From contig JADHOV010000005.1 in NCBI GenBank assembly GCA_016778765.1, forward strand, positions 1 through 64,000: 64,000 nucleotides of DNA. Direction: 5' to 3'. The position numbers were made by a program, and so were the translations under genes. The DNA is from Paracoccaceae bacterium (lineage in GTDB: Bacteria > Pseudomonadota > Alphaproteobacteria > Rhodobacterales > Rhodobacteraceae). Position 1 is the first letter of the stretch. The number at the start of each line of letters is the position of its first letter. This document shows positions 36,763 through 47,584 of the stretch, piece by piece. The notes below the pieces were generated by a model. It was not told the origin of the DNA. It worked only from the letters and a program-made list of their open reading frames with translations, and did no database searches.

Positions 36763-39726
36763 ATGACCGATCAGTCTGCGAATGAACAGTTTCACGCCTC
36801 TTCCTTCATGCAGGGGCATAACGCGGCCTATCTTGAGCAACTCTACGCGCAATATGCCCATGACCCCAATACAGTTGATAGCGCCTGGCAAGCCTTCTTT
36901 CAGGCGTTGGGGGATGCGGATTTAGACGTGAAAGCAGACGCTTCTGGCCCGTCTTGGGCCCGCAAAGATTGGCCCCCTCAACCCACTGATGATCTAACCG
37001 CCGCCCTCACTGGTGAATGGATGCCGCCGCCGCAAGAGGCCGCAGCGGCCAAGGAAAAAATCCTTGGAAAGGCCAAAGAGCTCGACAGTACGGTCAGCCA
37101 AGAGGCTGTGAAACGCGCGGTTTTAGACAGTATCCGCGCCTTGATGATCATTCGAGCCCACCGCATCCGTGGGCATTTATCCGCAGATCTGGATCCTTTG
37201 AAACTTCAAGTCACCGGACAGCACCTTGAGTTACAGCCAAAATCTTATGGTTTTGAAGAAGCCGATATGGATCGGCCAATCTTTATTGATAATGTGCTTG
37301 GCTTGCAATTTGCCAGCATGCGCCAAATCATCGATATTCTGCAACGCACCTATTGCAGCACGTTTGCTTTGCAATACATGCATATTTCGGACCCCGAGCA
37401 ATCCTCATGGCTTAAAGAACGTATCGAGGGGCGCGATAAAGAAATCACATTCACCCGTGAGGGGCGCAAAGCAATCTTGAATAAGATGGTTGAAGCCGAA
37501 GGGTTTGAGAAATTTCTGCACGTCAAATACACCGGCACCAAACGCTTTGGCTTGGATGGCGGAGAAAGCCTGATCCCCGCGCTAGAGCAAATCATCAAGC
37601 GTGGTGGCGCGCTTGGGGTGCGCGATATTGTGATCGGCATGCCGCATCGCGGCCGCCTTTCTGTATTGGCAAATGTGATGCAAAAACCGTATCGGGCGAT
37701 TTTCAACGAATTTCAGGGCGGGTCATTCAAGCCAGAAGATGTAGACGGCTCTGGCGATGTGAAATATCATCTCGGCGCATCCTCCGACCGTGAATTTGAC
37801 GGCAATAACGTGCATCTGTCACTCACCGCAAACCCCAGCCATTTAGAGGCTGTTAACCCGGTTGTAATTGGCAAAGTGCGCGCCAAACAAGATCAAATTG
37901 GCGATGCGGATCGCACGCAGGTTTTGCCCTTATTACTGCATGGCGATGCGGCCTTTGCCGGCCAAGGTGTTGTGGCGGAATGTTTTGGGCTGTCTGGATT
38001 GGTGGGCCATCGCACGGGCGGAACAATCCATGTTGTGGTCAATAACCAGATTGGATTTACCACGGCGCCTCATTTTAGCCGCTCATCGCCCTATCCGACC
38101 GACATCGCCTTAATGGTAGAAGCCCCAATATTCCACGTGAATGGAGATGATCCAGAAGCCGTTGTGCATGCAGCCAAAGTGGCCACGGAATTCCGCCAGA
38201 AATTCCAAAAAGACGTGGTGATCGACATCTTCTGCTACCGCCGGTTTGGGCATAATGAGGGGGATGAACCGATGTTCACAAACCCCTTAATGTATAATCA
38301 AATCAAACGACAAAAGACCACGCTTTCGCTTTACACCGAACGGCTGGTCAAGGATGGGCTGATACCCGAAGGCGAAATTGAAGATATGAAAGCTGCCTTC
38401 CAAGCCAAAATGAACGAAGAATTTGAAGCCGGAAAAGACTATAAACCCAATAAGGCCGATTGGCTGGATGGCCGCTGGTCGCATTTGGATCGCCGCGGAG
38501 AGGAATATCAGCGCGGAGAAACATCAATTTCTGCCCAAACGCTGGCAGATATTGGCACTGCCTTGAGCCGCGTGCCAGATGGGTTTCCGCTTCATAAAAC
38601 CGTCGCACGAATGCTTGAGAGCAAAAAGAAAATGTTCGCCGCCGGCGAAGGCTTCGATTGGGCCACCGGCGAAGCCTTGGCCTTTGGGTCCCTATTATGC
38701 GAGGGCTTTCCGGTGCGTTTGTCCGGCCAAGACTGTACCCGCGGCACGTTCAGCCAACGCCATTCTGGCTTGATCAATCAGGATACTGAAGAGCGCTATT
38801 ACCCGCTCAATCATATTCGCGCCGGACAAAAGCGCTATGATGTGATCGATTCGATGCTGTCCGAATATGCCGTTCTTGGGTTTGAGTATGGCTATTCGCT
38901 GGCCGAGCCCAACGCTCTTACGCTTTGGGAAGCCCAATTCGGTGATTTTGCAAATGGCGCGCAAATCATGTTTGATCAATTCATCAGTTCTGGTGAAAGC
39001 AAATGGTTGCGCATGTCCGGTCTGGTGGTGTTGCTTCCCCATGGATTCGAGGGGCAAGGACCAGAACACAGCTCTGCGCGCCTCGAACGGTTTTTGCAAA
39101 TGTGCGGGCAGGACAATTGGATCATAGCCAATTGCACCACGCCCGCCAATTATTTTCATATTTTGCGCCGCCAATTGCACCGGAACTTTCGCAAACCATT
39201 GATTCTGATGACGCCAAAATCGTTGCTGCGACATAAATTAGCCGTCTCAAAAGCTGAAGATTTCACCACCGGCTCGTCTTTTCATCGGGTTCTATGGGAT
39301 GATGCGGAAGCCAGCACCTCGGCGCATAAGCTTAAACCAGATGCCAAAATCAAACGCGTCGTGATGTGCTCGGGCAAAGTTTATTATGATCTTTTAGAAG
39401 AACGAAATGCCCGCGGTCTCGATGATATTTACCTGATGCGCTTTGAGCAATTCTATCCGTTTCCGGCCATCTCAGCATTGAAGGAACTTCAGCGCTTTGA
39501 AAATGCCGAAATGATTTGGTGTCAGGAGGAACCTAAGAACCAGGGCGGCTGGAGCTTCATGGAGCCCAATTTGGAATGGGTGCTCGAACGCATGAAAGCC
39601 AAACATAACCGTCTTCGCTATGTGGGCCGCTCGGCCAGCGCCTCACCGGCCACTGGTTTAGCCGCACAACATAAATTCCAACAAGCCGCGCTAATCGATG
39701 AAGCGCTGACGATCGAAGGGAAATAA
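36763..39726 (+). CDS. sucA: 2-oxoglutarate dehydrogenase E1 component
   Basis: Thiamine-diphosphate-dependent decarboxylation of 2-oxoglutarate and transfer to the lipoyl arm of SucB. The 987 residues show the N-terminal E2-binding segment (SFMQGHNAAYLEQLYAQY), IGMPHRGRLSVLANV, RRFGHNEGDEP with metal/ThDP ligands, and a transketolase-like C-terminal domain. ATG 36763 with AGAGGA six bases upstream is clearly better than the in-frame TTG 36739. sucB starts three bases after the stop. Confidence 0.97.
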   Translation: MTDQSANEQFHASSFMQGHNAAYLEQLYAQYAHDPNTVDSAWQAFFQALGDADLDVKADASGPSWARKDWPPQPTDDLTAALTGEWMPPPQEAAAAKEKILGKAKELDSTVSQEAVKRAVLDSIRALMIIRAHRIRGHLSADLDPLKLQVTGQHLELQPKSYGFEEADMDRPIFIDNVLGLQFASMRQIIDILQRTYCSTFALQYMHISDPEQSSWLKERIEGRDKEITFTREGRKAILNKMVEAEGFEKFLHVKYTGTKRFGLDGGESLIPALEQIIKRGGALGVRDIVIGMPHRGRLSVLANVMQKPYRAIFNEFQGGSFKPEDVDGSGDVKYHLGASSDREFDGNNVHLSLTANPSHLEAVNPVVIGKVRAKQDQIGDADRTQVLPLLLHGDAAFAGQGVVAECFGLSGLVGHRTGGTIHVVVNNQIGFTTAPHFSRSSPYPTDIALMVEAPIFHVNGDDPEAVVHAAKVATEFRQKFQKDVVIDIFCYRRFGHNEGDEPMFTNPLMYNQIKRQKTTLSLYTERLVKDGLIPEGEIEDMKAAFQAKMNEEFEAGKDYKPNKADWLDGRWSHLDRRGEEYQRGETSISAQTLADIGTALSRVPDGFPLHKTVARMLESKKKMFAAGEGFDWATGEALAFGSLLCEGFPVRLSGQDCTRGTFSQRHSGLINQDTEERYYPLNHIRAGQKRYDVIDSMLSEYAVLGFEYGYSLAEPNALTLWEAQFGDFANGAQIMFDQFISSGESKWLRMSGLVVLLPHGFEGQGPEHSSARLERFLQMCGQDNWIIANCTTPANYFHILRRQLHRNFRKPLILMTPKSLLRHKLAVSKAEDFTTGSSFHRVLWDDAEASTSAHKLKPDAKIKRVVMCSGKVYYDLLEERNARGLDDIYLMRFEQFYPFPAISALKELQRFENAEMIWCQEEPKNQGGWSFMEPNLEWVLERMKAKHNRLRYVGRSASASPATGLAAQHKFQQAALIDEALTIEGK

Positions 39727-39729
39727 CCA

Positions 39730-41244
39730 ATGACAACGGAAATTCGCGTCCCGACTTTGGGCGAATCTGTCACAGAAGCGACGGTGGCCACCTGGTTTAA
39801 AAAACCGGGCGATGCTGTGGCTTTGGACGAAATGCTATGCGAGTTAGAAACCGATAAAGTCACCGTCGAAGTGCCAAGCCCGGCCGCAGGCGTTCTCAGC
39901 GATATCGTTGCAGCAGAAGGCATAACCGTCGGAGTTGATGCTTTGCTGGCCAATATTGCCAGCGGCGCGGGCAATGCCGAGGCTTCGGATGCCGCCAAAA
40001 CCCCAGCCCCTAAAGCGCCGTCAAACGCGGCAGCAGACTCATCTGATATTGAGGTTGCCGTACCAACTTTGGGGGAAAGCGTGACCGAAGCCACCGTGGC
40101 CAGCTGGTTCAAAGCGCCAGGCGACAGCGTTAAAAGCGATGAGATCCTATGCGAACTGGAAACGGATAAGGTCAGCGTGGAAGTTCCATCGCCAAGCGCA
40201 GGGGTTTTGAAAAAAATCATCGCAGCGGAAGGCAGCACAGTGGATGCAACCGCCATTTTGGCCGTGATCGGCAAAGTAGAGGAGGAAGGCAACGCGCCCG
40301 CCGCGCAGCCCATTCCAGAGGCCGCTTCAAGCACGGCCAAAGCCAGCTCGGTGGAAGACGCGCCAGCCGCAAAAAAAGCCATGGCCGAGGCGGGTCTTAA
40401 ACCCGGCACGGTGCAAGGCACCGGCCGCGATGGCCGTGTAATGAAAGAAGATGTAACACGGGCTGTTGCCGCCGCCGCGCAAGCCCCAATCACAACCGTT
40501 CAAACACCAGCCGCGCCGCGCGCCCCCGTTATGGCCAGTGATGCAGCGCGTGAAGAGCGGGTGAAAATGACGCGCTTGCGTCAAACTATTGCGCGGCGCT
40601 TAAAAGACAGCCAGAACTCAGCCGCCATGCTGACAACGTATAACGAAGTCGACATGAGCGCCGTAATGGATCTAAGATCAGAATATAAAGATCTGTTCTT
40701 AAAGAAGCATGGCGTCAAACTTGGCTTCATGTCTTTCTTCACCAAAGCCTGCTGCCATGCTTTGCAAGAGGTTCCCGAAGTCAATGCCGAAATAGATGGC
40801 ACCGATATCGTTTATAAGAACTTTGTCCATATGGGCATCGCGGCTGGCACGCCAACCGGCTTGGTTGTGCCCGTGATTCGGGATGTTGATGCGATGAGCT
40901 TTGCCGCCATCGAGCAAGCGATCAGCGAAAAGGGGCAGCGCGCTCGCGACGGCAAGCTGAGCATGGAAGAAATGCAAGGCGGCACTTTCACCATTTCCAA
41001 TGGCGGGGTTTATGGCTCATTAATGTCCTCTCCCATTTTGAACCCCCCGCAATCGGGGATCCTCGGCATGCATAAAATCCAAGACCGCCCCATCGCTGTG
41101 AATGGCCAAGTGGTAATCCGGCCGATGATGTATCTGGCCCTCAGCTATGACCACCGGATCGTGGATGGTAAAGGCGCCGTAACCTTCTTAGTCCGCGTCA
41201 AAGAAGCGCTTGAAGATCCCCGGCGCTTGCTGATGGATCTTTAG
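39730..41244 (+). CDS. sucB: Dihydrolipoyllysine succinyltransferase (E2) with two lipoyl domains
   Basis: Core of the 2-oxoglutarate dehydrogenase complex. The 504-residue chain has two very similar lipoyl domains (about 2-77 and 107-182) with lipoylated Lys43 and Lys147 in ETDKV, where the E. coli enzyme has one. An Ala/Pro-rich linker follows, then the E3-binding domain ([11 protein letters not shown]...GRDGRV) and the catalytic domain with His475 and Asp479 in SYDHRIVDG. Two lipoyl domains are, as I recall, usual in Rhodobacteraceae. lpd follows after 64 bases. Confidence 0.97.
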   Translation: MTTEIRVPTLGESVTEATVATWFKKPGDAVALDEMLCELETDKVTVEVPSPAAGVLSDIVAAEGITVGVDALLANIASGAGNAEASDAAKTPAPKAPSNAAADSSDIEVAVPTLGESVTEATVASWFKAPGDSVKSDEILCELETDKVSVEVPSPSAGVLKKIIAAEGSTVDATAILAVIGKVEEEGNAPAAQPIPEAASSTAKASSVEDAPAAKKAMAEAGLKPGTVQGTGRDGRVMKEDVTRAVAAAAQAPITTVQTPAAPRAPVMASDAAREERVKMTRLRQTIARRLKDSQNSAAMLTTYNEVDMSAVMDLRSEYKDLFLKKHGVKLGFMSFFTKACCHALQEVPEVNAEIDGTDIVYKNFVHMGIAAGTPTGLVVPVIRDVDAMSFAAIEQAISEKGQRARDGKLSMEEMQGGTFTISNGGVYGSLMSSPILNPPQSGILGMHKIQDRPIAVNGQVVIRPMMYLALSYDHRIVDGKGAVTFLVRVKEALEDPRRLLMDL

Positions 41245-41308
41245 GGTGAAGCCCAAAACTGACAGCTTAGGCGGGAAACAAACTCCGCGCTGCGAAAGGA
41301 AATAACAA

Positions 41309-42697
41309 ATGGCGAGCTATGATGTAATTGTGATTGGCAGCGGGCCCGGAGGCTATGTTGCGGCGATCAGATGCGCTCAACTGGGGCTTAAAACAGCCTG
41401 TGTCGAGGGCCGAGAAACCTTGGGCGGCACCTGCCTTAACGTCGGCTGTATTCCGTCCAAAGCGCTGCTGCACGCCTCACATATGCTTCATGAAGCCGAA
41501 CATAATTTTGCAAAAATGGGCCTCAATGCCAAATCGCCAACGGTAGATTGGTCGCAGATGCAGACCCATAAAGCCGACACGATCGAAGGCAACACCAAAG
41601 GTATTGAATTTCTTTTCAAGAAGAACAAAATCGACTGGCTGAAAGGCTGGGGCAGCATTCCCGAGGCCGGTGTGGTCAAAGTGGGCAATGAACGGCATCA
41701 GGCGAAAAATATTATTATTGCCAGCGGTTCCACGCCCTCCAGCCTGCCCGGCATAGAGATCGATGAAAAAACCGTGGTCAGCTCAACCGGGGCCTTAAGC
41801 TTGGCCAAGATTCCCAAAAAACTCGTGGTGATCGGTGCGGGGGTGATTGGCTTAGAGCTTGGATCGGTTTACGCGCGGCTCGGCAGTGATGTGACCGTGG
41901 TAGAGTTTTTAAACGCGATCACACCGGGAATGGACGCTGAGGTTCAAAAAACCTTTCAGCGCATTCTGAAAAAGCAGGGCTTGAAATTCATCATGGGCGC
42001 AGCTGTAAGCAGCGTTGAAAAGCTTAAAACCAAAGCCAAAGTTAACTATACTTTGCGCAAAGATGACAGCGCGCACCAGATAGACGCAGATACGGTCTTG
42101 GTGGCAACGGGGCGAAAGCCGTTTACGGATGGGTTGGGCTTGGCCGATCTTGGGATAGAGGTCAGCGAGCGCGGTCAGATCAAAACCGATTCACATTGGC
42201 AAACCAATATTTCCGGCATCTATGCAATTGGTGATGCGATTGATGGACCAATGCTGGCTCACAAAGCCGAGGATGAGGGTATGGCCGCGGCCGAAGTAAT
42301 CGCCGGCAAGCATGGGCATGTGAATTATGATGTGATCCCAGGCGTGATCTATACGCATCCTGAAGTTGCCAATGTGGGCCAAACCGAGGCACAGCTGAAA
42401 GAACAGGGCCGCGCTTATAAAGTTGGAAAGTTCAACTTTATGGGCAATGGCCGGGCCAAGGCGAATTTTGCCGGAGACGGCTTTGTCAAATTATTGGCCG
42501 ATGCGCAAACCGACCGCATCTTGGGCGCGCATATTATAGGGCCCTCGGCCGGAGATTTAATACATGAAATCTGCGTTGCGATGGAATTTGGCGCATCCGC
42601 CGAAGATTTGGCCTTAATCTGCCACGCCCATCCCACATATTCAGAAGCGGTGCGCGAGGCCGCTCTGGCATGCGGCGATGGCGCCATTCACGCCTAA
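41309..42697 (+). CDS. lpd: Dihydrolipoyl dehydrogenase (E3)
   Basis: Reoxidises dihydrolipoamide of the 2-oxoglutarate (and perhaps pyruvate) dehydrogenase complex with NAD. The 462 residues include the FAD-binding [13 protein letters not shown] near residues 8-20, the redox disulfide [13 protein letters not shown] (Cys42, Cys47), a second Rossmann [11 protein letters not shown] for NAD, and the catalytic His-Glu region HAHPTYSEA near the C-terminus. GAAAGGA precedes the ATG. Last gene of the unit; an intrinsic terminator starts about 80 bases after the stop. Confidence 0.97.
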   Translation: MASYDVIVIGSGPGGYVAAIRCAQLGLKTACVEGRETLGGTCLNVGCIPSKALLHASHMLHEAEHNFAKMGLNAKSPTVDWSQMQTHKADTIEGNTKGIEFLFKKNKIDWLKGWGSIPEAGVVKVGNERHQAKNIIIASGSTPSSLPGIEIDEKTVVSSTGALSLAKIPKKLVVIGAGVIGLELGSVYARLGSDVTVVEFLNAITPGMDAEVQKTFQRILKKQGLKFIMGAAVSSVEKLKTKAKVNYTLRKDDSAHQIDADTVLVATGRKPFTDGLGLADLGIEVSERGQIKTDSHWQTNISGIYAIGDAIDGPMLAHKAEDEGMAAAEVIAGKHGHVNYDVIPGVIYTHPEVANVGQTEAQLKEQGRAYKVGKFNFMGNGRAKANFAGDGFVKLLADAQTDRILGAHIIGPSAGDLIHEICVAMEFGASAEDLALICHAHPTYSEAVREAALACGDGAIHA

Positions 42698-42777
42698 AAT
42701 CCGCTTATTGGCATCGGTCTAGGCCTTCCGAAACTCTGCCAACCGCCCGTTGGCCAAATAAATGCACGCGGCAAAAG

Positions 42778-42812
42778 AAAAAGGTGATCTAACAGTTAGA
42801 TCACCTTTTTTT
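42778..42812. terminator. Intrinsic terminator between lpd and ftsH
   Basis: A5, GGTGATCTAA (42783-42792), loop CAG, TTAGATCACC (42796-42805), T7. The flanking A and T runs make it usable in both directions, serving the converging lpd and ftsH genes. The remaining 107 bases up to the ftsH stop show no gene. Confidence 0.92.
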
Positions 42813-42919
42813 AATTGAGATGCCGTAAGGCCGTATCTGAACCCACCCTGCGCAGGCCGCGCTCCGGTGCCGCTAACCATAGCGCCCGATAGCGCGGAGG
42901 TTCTACCCAATTGGCGCGG

Positions 42920-44836
42920 CTAGGTTGGTTCAGGTGCCATATCCCCATCTGCGGATGGTTTGGCTTTCGGTTTGGTTTTGGGAATAGCGGTGATGGAGGC
43001 TGGTTTTTCATCCCCTGCCGCACTGCCCGCATCATCATCGGCTTCAGGGGGATCGCCGCGCATCACATTTTTGATTTGATCGCCCGTCAATGTTTCATAT
43101 TCAAGCAGACCCTGCGCCAAGCGTTCCCACTCATCCTTGCGTTCAATCAAGATTGCATGGGCTTTCTCATACGCGGTTGCGATAAACTGCTTCACTTCAT
43201 CTTCAATCATCTCTTTGGTATTGGCAGAAACGGACAGACCCGCCGTATTACCCGAATAGCCCTCATGCGCCTCAGAATAATCGATATTACCAACCTTATC
43301 AGACATCCCCCAGCGCAGCACCATGGCCCGCGCCAAACCCGAGGCTTGCTGAATATCTCCCGCCGGCCCATTTGACACATTCTCGGGGCCATATTTGATA
43401 ATTTCAGCGGCTTTACCAGCCATCGTCATTGCCATTTTTTCTTCGCATTCAGATTTATGCCAGTTCAACCGATCAATCTCTGGCAAGGATACAACCATCC
43501 CCAAGGCTCCGCCGCGCGGAATAATGGTTGCCTTATAAACAGGATCGCATTGCGGCAGGGCCATTCCCACAACCGCATGGCCGGCTTCATGATACGCCGT
43601 TTTTTCCTTTTGGTCTGCGGTCAGCACCATGCTGCGCCGCTCGGCCCCCATCATCACTTTATCTTTGGCATTTTCGAAATCCAACATCGCAACGGTGGAT
43701 CTGCCAATCCGCGCAGCCATCAAAGCAGCTTCATTGACCAAATTGGCCAAATCAGCCCCCGAAAACCCGGGCGTGCCGCGGGCAATCAATCGAAGATCTA
43801 CATCCGGACCAAGGGGCGTTTTGCGCGCATGCACGTTTAAAATTTTCTCACGTCCCTTGATATCAGGGTTTGGAACCGTCACTTGGCGGTCAAATCGACC
43901 CGGGCGCAGCAATGCAGGATCAAGCACATCACGCCGGTTGGTCGCAGCCAGAATGATCACACCGTCATTGGCTTCAAACCCATCCATTTCAACCAACAAC
44001 TGGTTCAACGTTTGTTCGCGCTCATCATTGCCGCCGCCATAACCCGCGCCGCGATTTCGCCCGACAGCGTCAATTTCATCGATAAACACGATACAAGGCG
44101 CATTTTTCTTGGCTTGCTCAAACATATCGCGTACGCGGCTTGCCCCAACGCCAACGAACATCTCTACAAAATCCGATCCAGAGATCGTAAAGAACGGCAC
44201 GCCCGCCTCACCCGCAATAGCGCGTGCCAACAATGTTTTACCCGTACCCGGGGGGCCCACAAGCAAAGCCCCTTTTGGGATCTTGCCTCCCAAGCGGCTA
44301 AACTTTTGCGGGTTTCTTAGAAATTCAACAATTTCTTCCAGCTCTTCTTTGGCTTCATCGATACCGGCCACATCGTCAAACGTGATGCGCCCCTGCTTTT
44401 CTGTCAGCATTTTGGCACGAGATTTCCCAAACCCCATTGCGCCGCCTTTGCCACCGCCTTGCATGCGGTTCATAAAGAAGATCCAGACCCCAATAAGCAG
44501 CAAAAATGGAAACAGCGTCACCAAAAACGATTGCAGCCCTGATTGTTGTTGTTGTTCGGCCCGAATTGCGACTTTATTTGCAATCAATAAATCGGTGACA
44601 TTCGCGTCATCTGGGCGGATCGTGATATATTCGGCATTATCAGAACCGATGAACCGCACTTTTTCGCCATCCAATGTCGCCGCGGTAACATTGCCGCTTT
44701 CCACCGATTGGACAAAATCGGAATAGCTCATCTCGCGGCTTTGCATCGCGCCACTTCCAGAGTTAAAGACGTTGAATAAAACAACGATCAATAGAAACAA
44801 AACGACCCAGAACGCTATGTTGCGGTTATTGCCCAA
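42920..44836 (-). CDS. ftsH: ATP-dependent zinc metalloprotease FtsH
   Basis: Membrane-anchored AAA protease for quality control and regulated turnover. The 638 residues comprise two N-terminal transmembrane helices (about 6-25 and 102-122) flanking a periplasmic loop, Walker A GPPGTGKT (194-201), Walker B FIDEIDA, SRH arginines, and the zinc-protease motif HEAGHA near residue 417. I choose TTG 44836: GGAG lies seven bases upstream and the resulting [14 protein letters not shown] matches my memory of Rhodobacter FtsH. ATG 44869 would add eleven residues and would place this GGAG inside the gene. The C-terminal tail is acidic and low complexity. Confidence 0.96.
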   Translation of the reverse strand: MGNNRNIAFWVVLFLLIVVLFNVFNSGSGAMQSREMSYSDFVQSVESGNVTAATLDGEKVRFIGSDNAEYITIRPDDANVTDLLIANKVAIRAEQQQQSGLQSFLVTLFPFLLLIGVWIFFMNRMQGGGKGGAMGFGKSRAKMLTEKQGRITFDDVAGIDEAKEELEEIVEFLRNPQKFSRLGGKIPKGALLVGPPGTGKTLLARAIAGEAGVPFFTISGSDFVEMFVGVGASRVRDMFEQAKKNAPCIVFIDEIDAVGRNRGAGYGGGNDEREQTLNQLLVEMDGFEANDGVIILAATNRRDVLDPALLRPGRFDRQVTVPNPDIKGREKILNVHARKTPLGPDVDLRLIARGTPGFSGADLANLVNEAALMAARIGRSTVAMLDFENAKDKVMMGAERRSMVLTADQKEKTAYHEAGHAVVGMALPQCDPVYKATIIPRGGALGMVVSLPEIDRLNWHKSECEEKMAMTMAGKAAEIIKYGPENVSNGPAGDIQQASGLARAMVLRWGMSDKVGNIDYSEAHEGYSGNTAGLSVSANTKEMIEDEVKQFIATAYEKAHAILIERKDEWERLAQGLLEYETLTGDQIKNVMRGDPPEADDDAGSAAGDEKPASITAIPKTKPKAKPSADGDMAPEPT

Positions 44837-44913
44837 GGAACTTCTCCAAAAAAAATTACCCCCGTGCATAACACGGCGCTGTTACGAGTTAAATAGCCAT
44901 CAAACGCGCAGGT

Positions 44914-46197
44914 TCAATAGGGCCTAAGAGATTCAATGAAATCTCTGGGCCATATTTGGGCTTGCAGGCCAGAATGCGGGCGCAAAGCGGGTGCGCACAA
45001 AAATCCTGTTTGATTAAAAATAGCGGGCTGCGCCACCAACGCTTTAAACGGCAGGTCAATATCAAGATTCGGGCGGAGTTTCGCCGCCTCTTTAGGTCCG
45101 AGCGCTGCCACCCAAAGCGCGTCAGATTCTAAGGCCTGCGACATTGTGAGGCGCCAGCGATTATCCCATAACATCTTTGGCCGCAGCGCCACGGGCTCGG
45201 CCGCAATCGCCTGCGCTTCCCGCGTGATGTAAAGACAGTTTTTCCACAAAAACATCAAGCAACCATGAAGCGTTTGGGCTTTGCCCAAAAGCAGCAAGTC
45301 CAATGCCTGATCGCGCGCCGCCTGCCGCGGCGGATACGGGTTCGCAGACACCCAGCACAAAGCTTTTGAAAACAAACGCTTTTGTAACAACGAGGGCAGG
45401 CCACAAAAGGCGGATAAGCGCAATCTTAGATCCCCGCTATATTCTTCGGTTAACATCTCTGCCACCTGATGAACTTGCGCGTCAAATTGCATTTTCGATT
45501 TCGCCATTTTTGCGGCAATATTGGATAAATCTTGGGCGGAGATGCCCTGGCGCGCTAATTCAGGAAGATACTGGCGCATTCGCACGCGTTCATATTTTCT
45601 GTCAGAGTTTGACGGATCCTCAACCCAATCCACTGCTTGATCGTTTAAAAATGCGCGCAACCTAACGCCCGAGCTTTTCAATAAGGGGCGCAAGAGCCAA
45701 AAATCACCCTGCTGGGAAAAAACCCGCCGCTTTTGTGGTATTCCGGCCAAACCATCTATCCCGGCGGGGCGGCGCAAACGCATCAAGACGGTTTCAGCTT
45801 GATCCTCCAGCGTATGGGCCATGAGCACGACATCGGCACCATCGCGCAGTTCATCGATCAAACGATAGCGCGCCACCCTGGCTTTTTGCTGCAAATTCCC
45901 CCCATCTACGCGCTCATGCCATCGCCCGACCCGATGCGACAGGCCCATTTTTTCAGCTTGCCGTGCCACGAAAATTGCCTCATCGGCGCTGCCCGCACGC
46001 AAATCATGATCGATGGTGATCACGCTGCAACGCACGCCTTGGCTGTGACACCATTCCGCCGCAAGCACCATCAGCGCCATGCTATCGCCCCCTCCAGAAA
46101 CGGCGAGCGCAATATGGCTGGGTTTATGGGATCCTAATAATCTAACCAGCGCAGATGAAAATTCACTTTTCAACGCGCTGCTATCGCTCAAAAGCAC
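44914..46197 (-). CDS. tilS: tRNA(Ile)-lysidine synthetase
   Basis: Modifies C34 of tRNA-Ile(CAU) to lysidine with ATP and lysine, changing codon reading from AUG to AUA. The 427-residue protein has the PP-loop AVSGGGDSMAL at about 33-43, an LRAGSADEA segment, and HTLEDQAETVLMRL. The start appears to be GTG 46197, overlapping the last ten bases of cpoB; TTG 46191 is an alternative. Placed between cpoB and ftsH, a common alphaproteobacterial order. Confidence 0.94.
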   Translation of the reverse strand: MLLSDSSALKSEFSSALVRLLGSHKPSHIALAVSGGGDSMALMVLAAEWCHSQGVRCSVITIDHDLRAGSADEAIFVARQAEKMGLSHRVGRWHERVDGGNLQQKARVARYRLIDELRDGADVVLMAHTLEDQAETVLMRLRRPAGIDGLAGIPQKRRVFSQQGDFWLLRPLLKSSGVRLRAFLNDQAVDWVEDPSNSDRKYERVRMRQYLPELARQGISAQDLSNIAAKMAKSKMQFDAQVHQVAEMLTEEYSGDLRLRLSAFCGLPSLLQKRLFSKALCWVSANPYPPRQAARDQALDLLLLGKAQTLHGCLMFLWKNCLYITREAQAIAAEPVALRPKMLWDNRWRLTMSQALESDALWVAALGPKEAAKLRPNLDIDLPFKALVAQPAIFNQTGFLCAPALRPHSGLQAQIWPRDFIESLRPY

Positions 46198-46991
46198 TGC
46201 AGCCTTTGCATTTCACTTTGCGCAGCTGCCGCTTGGGATGTGCCCGGAAACAACAGTTCAACCTGCGACAACATTTGACATCCGGTCTCCATCTGCCCCA
46301 AGCTGATCAAAGAATTAGACAGCCTTTGCAGCGCATCTGGAGATTTGAGCGTGTTGTAACTTTCTAAATAAGCACGCGCGCTGGCTTTATAATCTTCTAC
46401 CGCTTCAAAGGCTTTGCCGCGCAGCAGATAGGCCTCTGCGATCAATGGGCTATCGGGATAGGCCTGGCTGAAACGGCTAAGCATTTCTGCAGCTTCAACA
46501 TAGTTTTCCGCGTCAAATGCGCTTTGTGCAAGATCAAAATCGGCCTCTTCTCCGACAGCCAATTCAGGGGGGGCTTCAATGGGCACCGTTTGTTCCTGAG
46601 GCTCTGACTCGCCGCCCAAGGTCGTGGTGTCGGCCAAGTTTGAAATATCGCCGCCTTCAAGTTCAATCAGGCGAAACTCAAGATCACCGATCCTATTTGT
46701 TCCGTCTTCAACCACGCGCTTCAGCCGATGGTCTAACTGTTCCGTTGCCCCGGTCAATCGCTGCAATTCCAATTCTATCGCATTCACCCGCTCTAAAACA
46801 CTATCGCCCGACTGCAAGCCGCTGGGCAGCTGCGTGGTCGATAATTCGCGCTTTAATTTTTGGATCTCAATGTAAAGCACGCCGAGATCTTGCCGGATAT
46901 CCGCCAACGACTGGTCTTTATCTTGAGCAAATACCGCCCCAGAGCACAGCAAAAAAGCCCATAACAAAATACGAAACAGGGGGCCGGCCAT
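46188..46991 (-). CDS. cpoB: Tol-Pal system protein CpoB (YbgF)
   Basis: Periplasmic protein coordinating peptidoglycan synthesis with outer-membrane constriction. The 267 residues have a signal peptide ending near FAQ, an N-terminal coiled coil (about 25-95, heptad-like IEIQKLKREL and VNAIELELQRL) that trimerises in the family, an acidic linker, and C-terminal TPR repeats starting DFDLAQSAFDAENYVEAAE. Four bases after pal. Confidence 0.93.
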   Translation of the reverse strand: MAGPLFRILLWAFLLCSGAVFAQDKDQSLADIRQDLGVLYIEIQKLKRELSTTQLPSGLQSGDSVLERVNAIELELQRLTGATEQLDHRLKRVVEDGTNRIGDLEFRLIELEGGDISNLADTTTLGGESEPQEQTVPIEAPPELAVGEEADFDLAQSAFDAENYVEAAEMLSRFSQAYPDSPLIAEAYLLRGKAFEAVEDYKASARAYLESYNTLKSPDALQRLSNSLISLGQMETGCQMLSQVELLFPGTSQAAAAQSEMQRLQCF

Positions 46992-46995
46992 CGGC

Positions 46996-47493
46996 TTATG
47001 ACCCCAGATTATCTAACAAGGTGACAGCGCGCCGATTCACAGAATAGCAGCTTTCTCTGCTACAAAGCTCAACCGGGCGCTCTTTGCCAAAACTCACCGT
47101 CTGAATGCGCGATCCAGCGACTCCGCGCGCCGAAAGATATTCGCGCACAGCATTGGCGCGGCGCGCACCCAGCGCGAGATTATACGCGCGTGTGCCTTGC
47201 TCGTCTGCATGCCCCTCAACCAGAATTGAGTAATCACCATTTTCCAACAACCAATCCGCCTGCCCATCCAAAACAATGCGCCCTGCCTCGGTCAAGCTTG
47301 ACTGATCAATCTCGAAAAACACCCGATCTCCAATTGCAGATTGGAAATAGGCGGGTGAGGTTGGATCCCCAACCGCGCCGGCAGGATCAGTGCCAAAGCT
47401 TGATCCGCTGCCAAACCCTCCTGTTCCGGTTTCAGAACAGGCGGCGAGGAAAAGAATTCCCGTTAAAATAAACCAACGCGCGCATCGTCTCAT
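46996..47493 (-). CDS. pal: Peptidoglycan-associated lipoprotein Pal
   Basis: Outer-membrane lipoprotein that binds peptidoglycan and TolB. The 165 residues start with a signal peptide whose lipobox LAAC places the lipidated Cys at residue 19. A Gly-rich spacer follows, then an OmpA-like domain with VEGHADEQGTRAYNLALG and RRANAVREYL contacting diaminopimelate. ATG 47493 is chosen because it gives a proper lipoprotein leader. An upstream frame to 47541 has no such support. A 91-bp gap separates it from tolB. Confidence 0.95.
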   Translation of the reverse strand: MRRCARWFILTGILFLAACSETGTGGFGSGSSFGTDPAGAVGDPTSPAYFQSAIGDRVFFEIDQSSLTEAGRIVLDGQADWLLENGDYSILVEGHADEQGTRAYNLALGARRANAVREYLSARGVAGSRIQTVSFGKERPVELCSRESCYSVNRRAVTLLDNLGS

Positions 47494-47584
47494 CACATTT
47501 GCCCCTCGCTTTTTTCTGTGCCTAGCATATTCAGAAAACATTTAAAATCATTGATCAACAATATGTCACGACGGCTTTGGTATT

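Noticed and set aside
39618-40493. 291-residue open frame on the minus strand
   Set aside because: Antisense to sucB; Ala/Ser/Thr-rich reflection of the lipoyl domains and linker.
42719-42910. 63-residue open frame between lpd and ftsH
   Set aside because: Runs through the intrinsic terminator and has no ribosome binding site or recognisable sequence.
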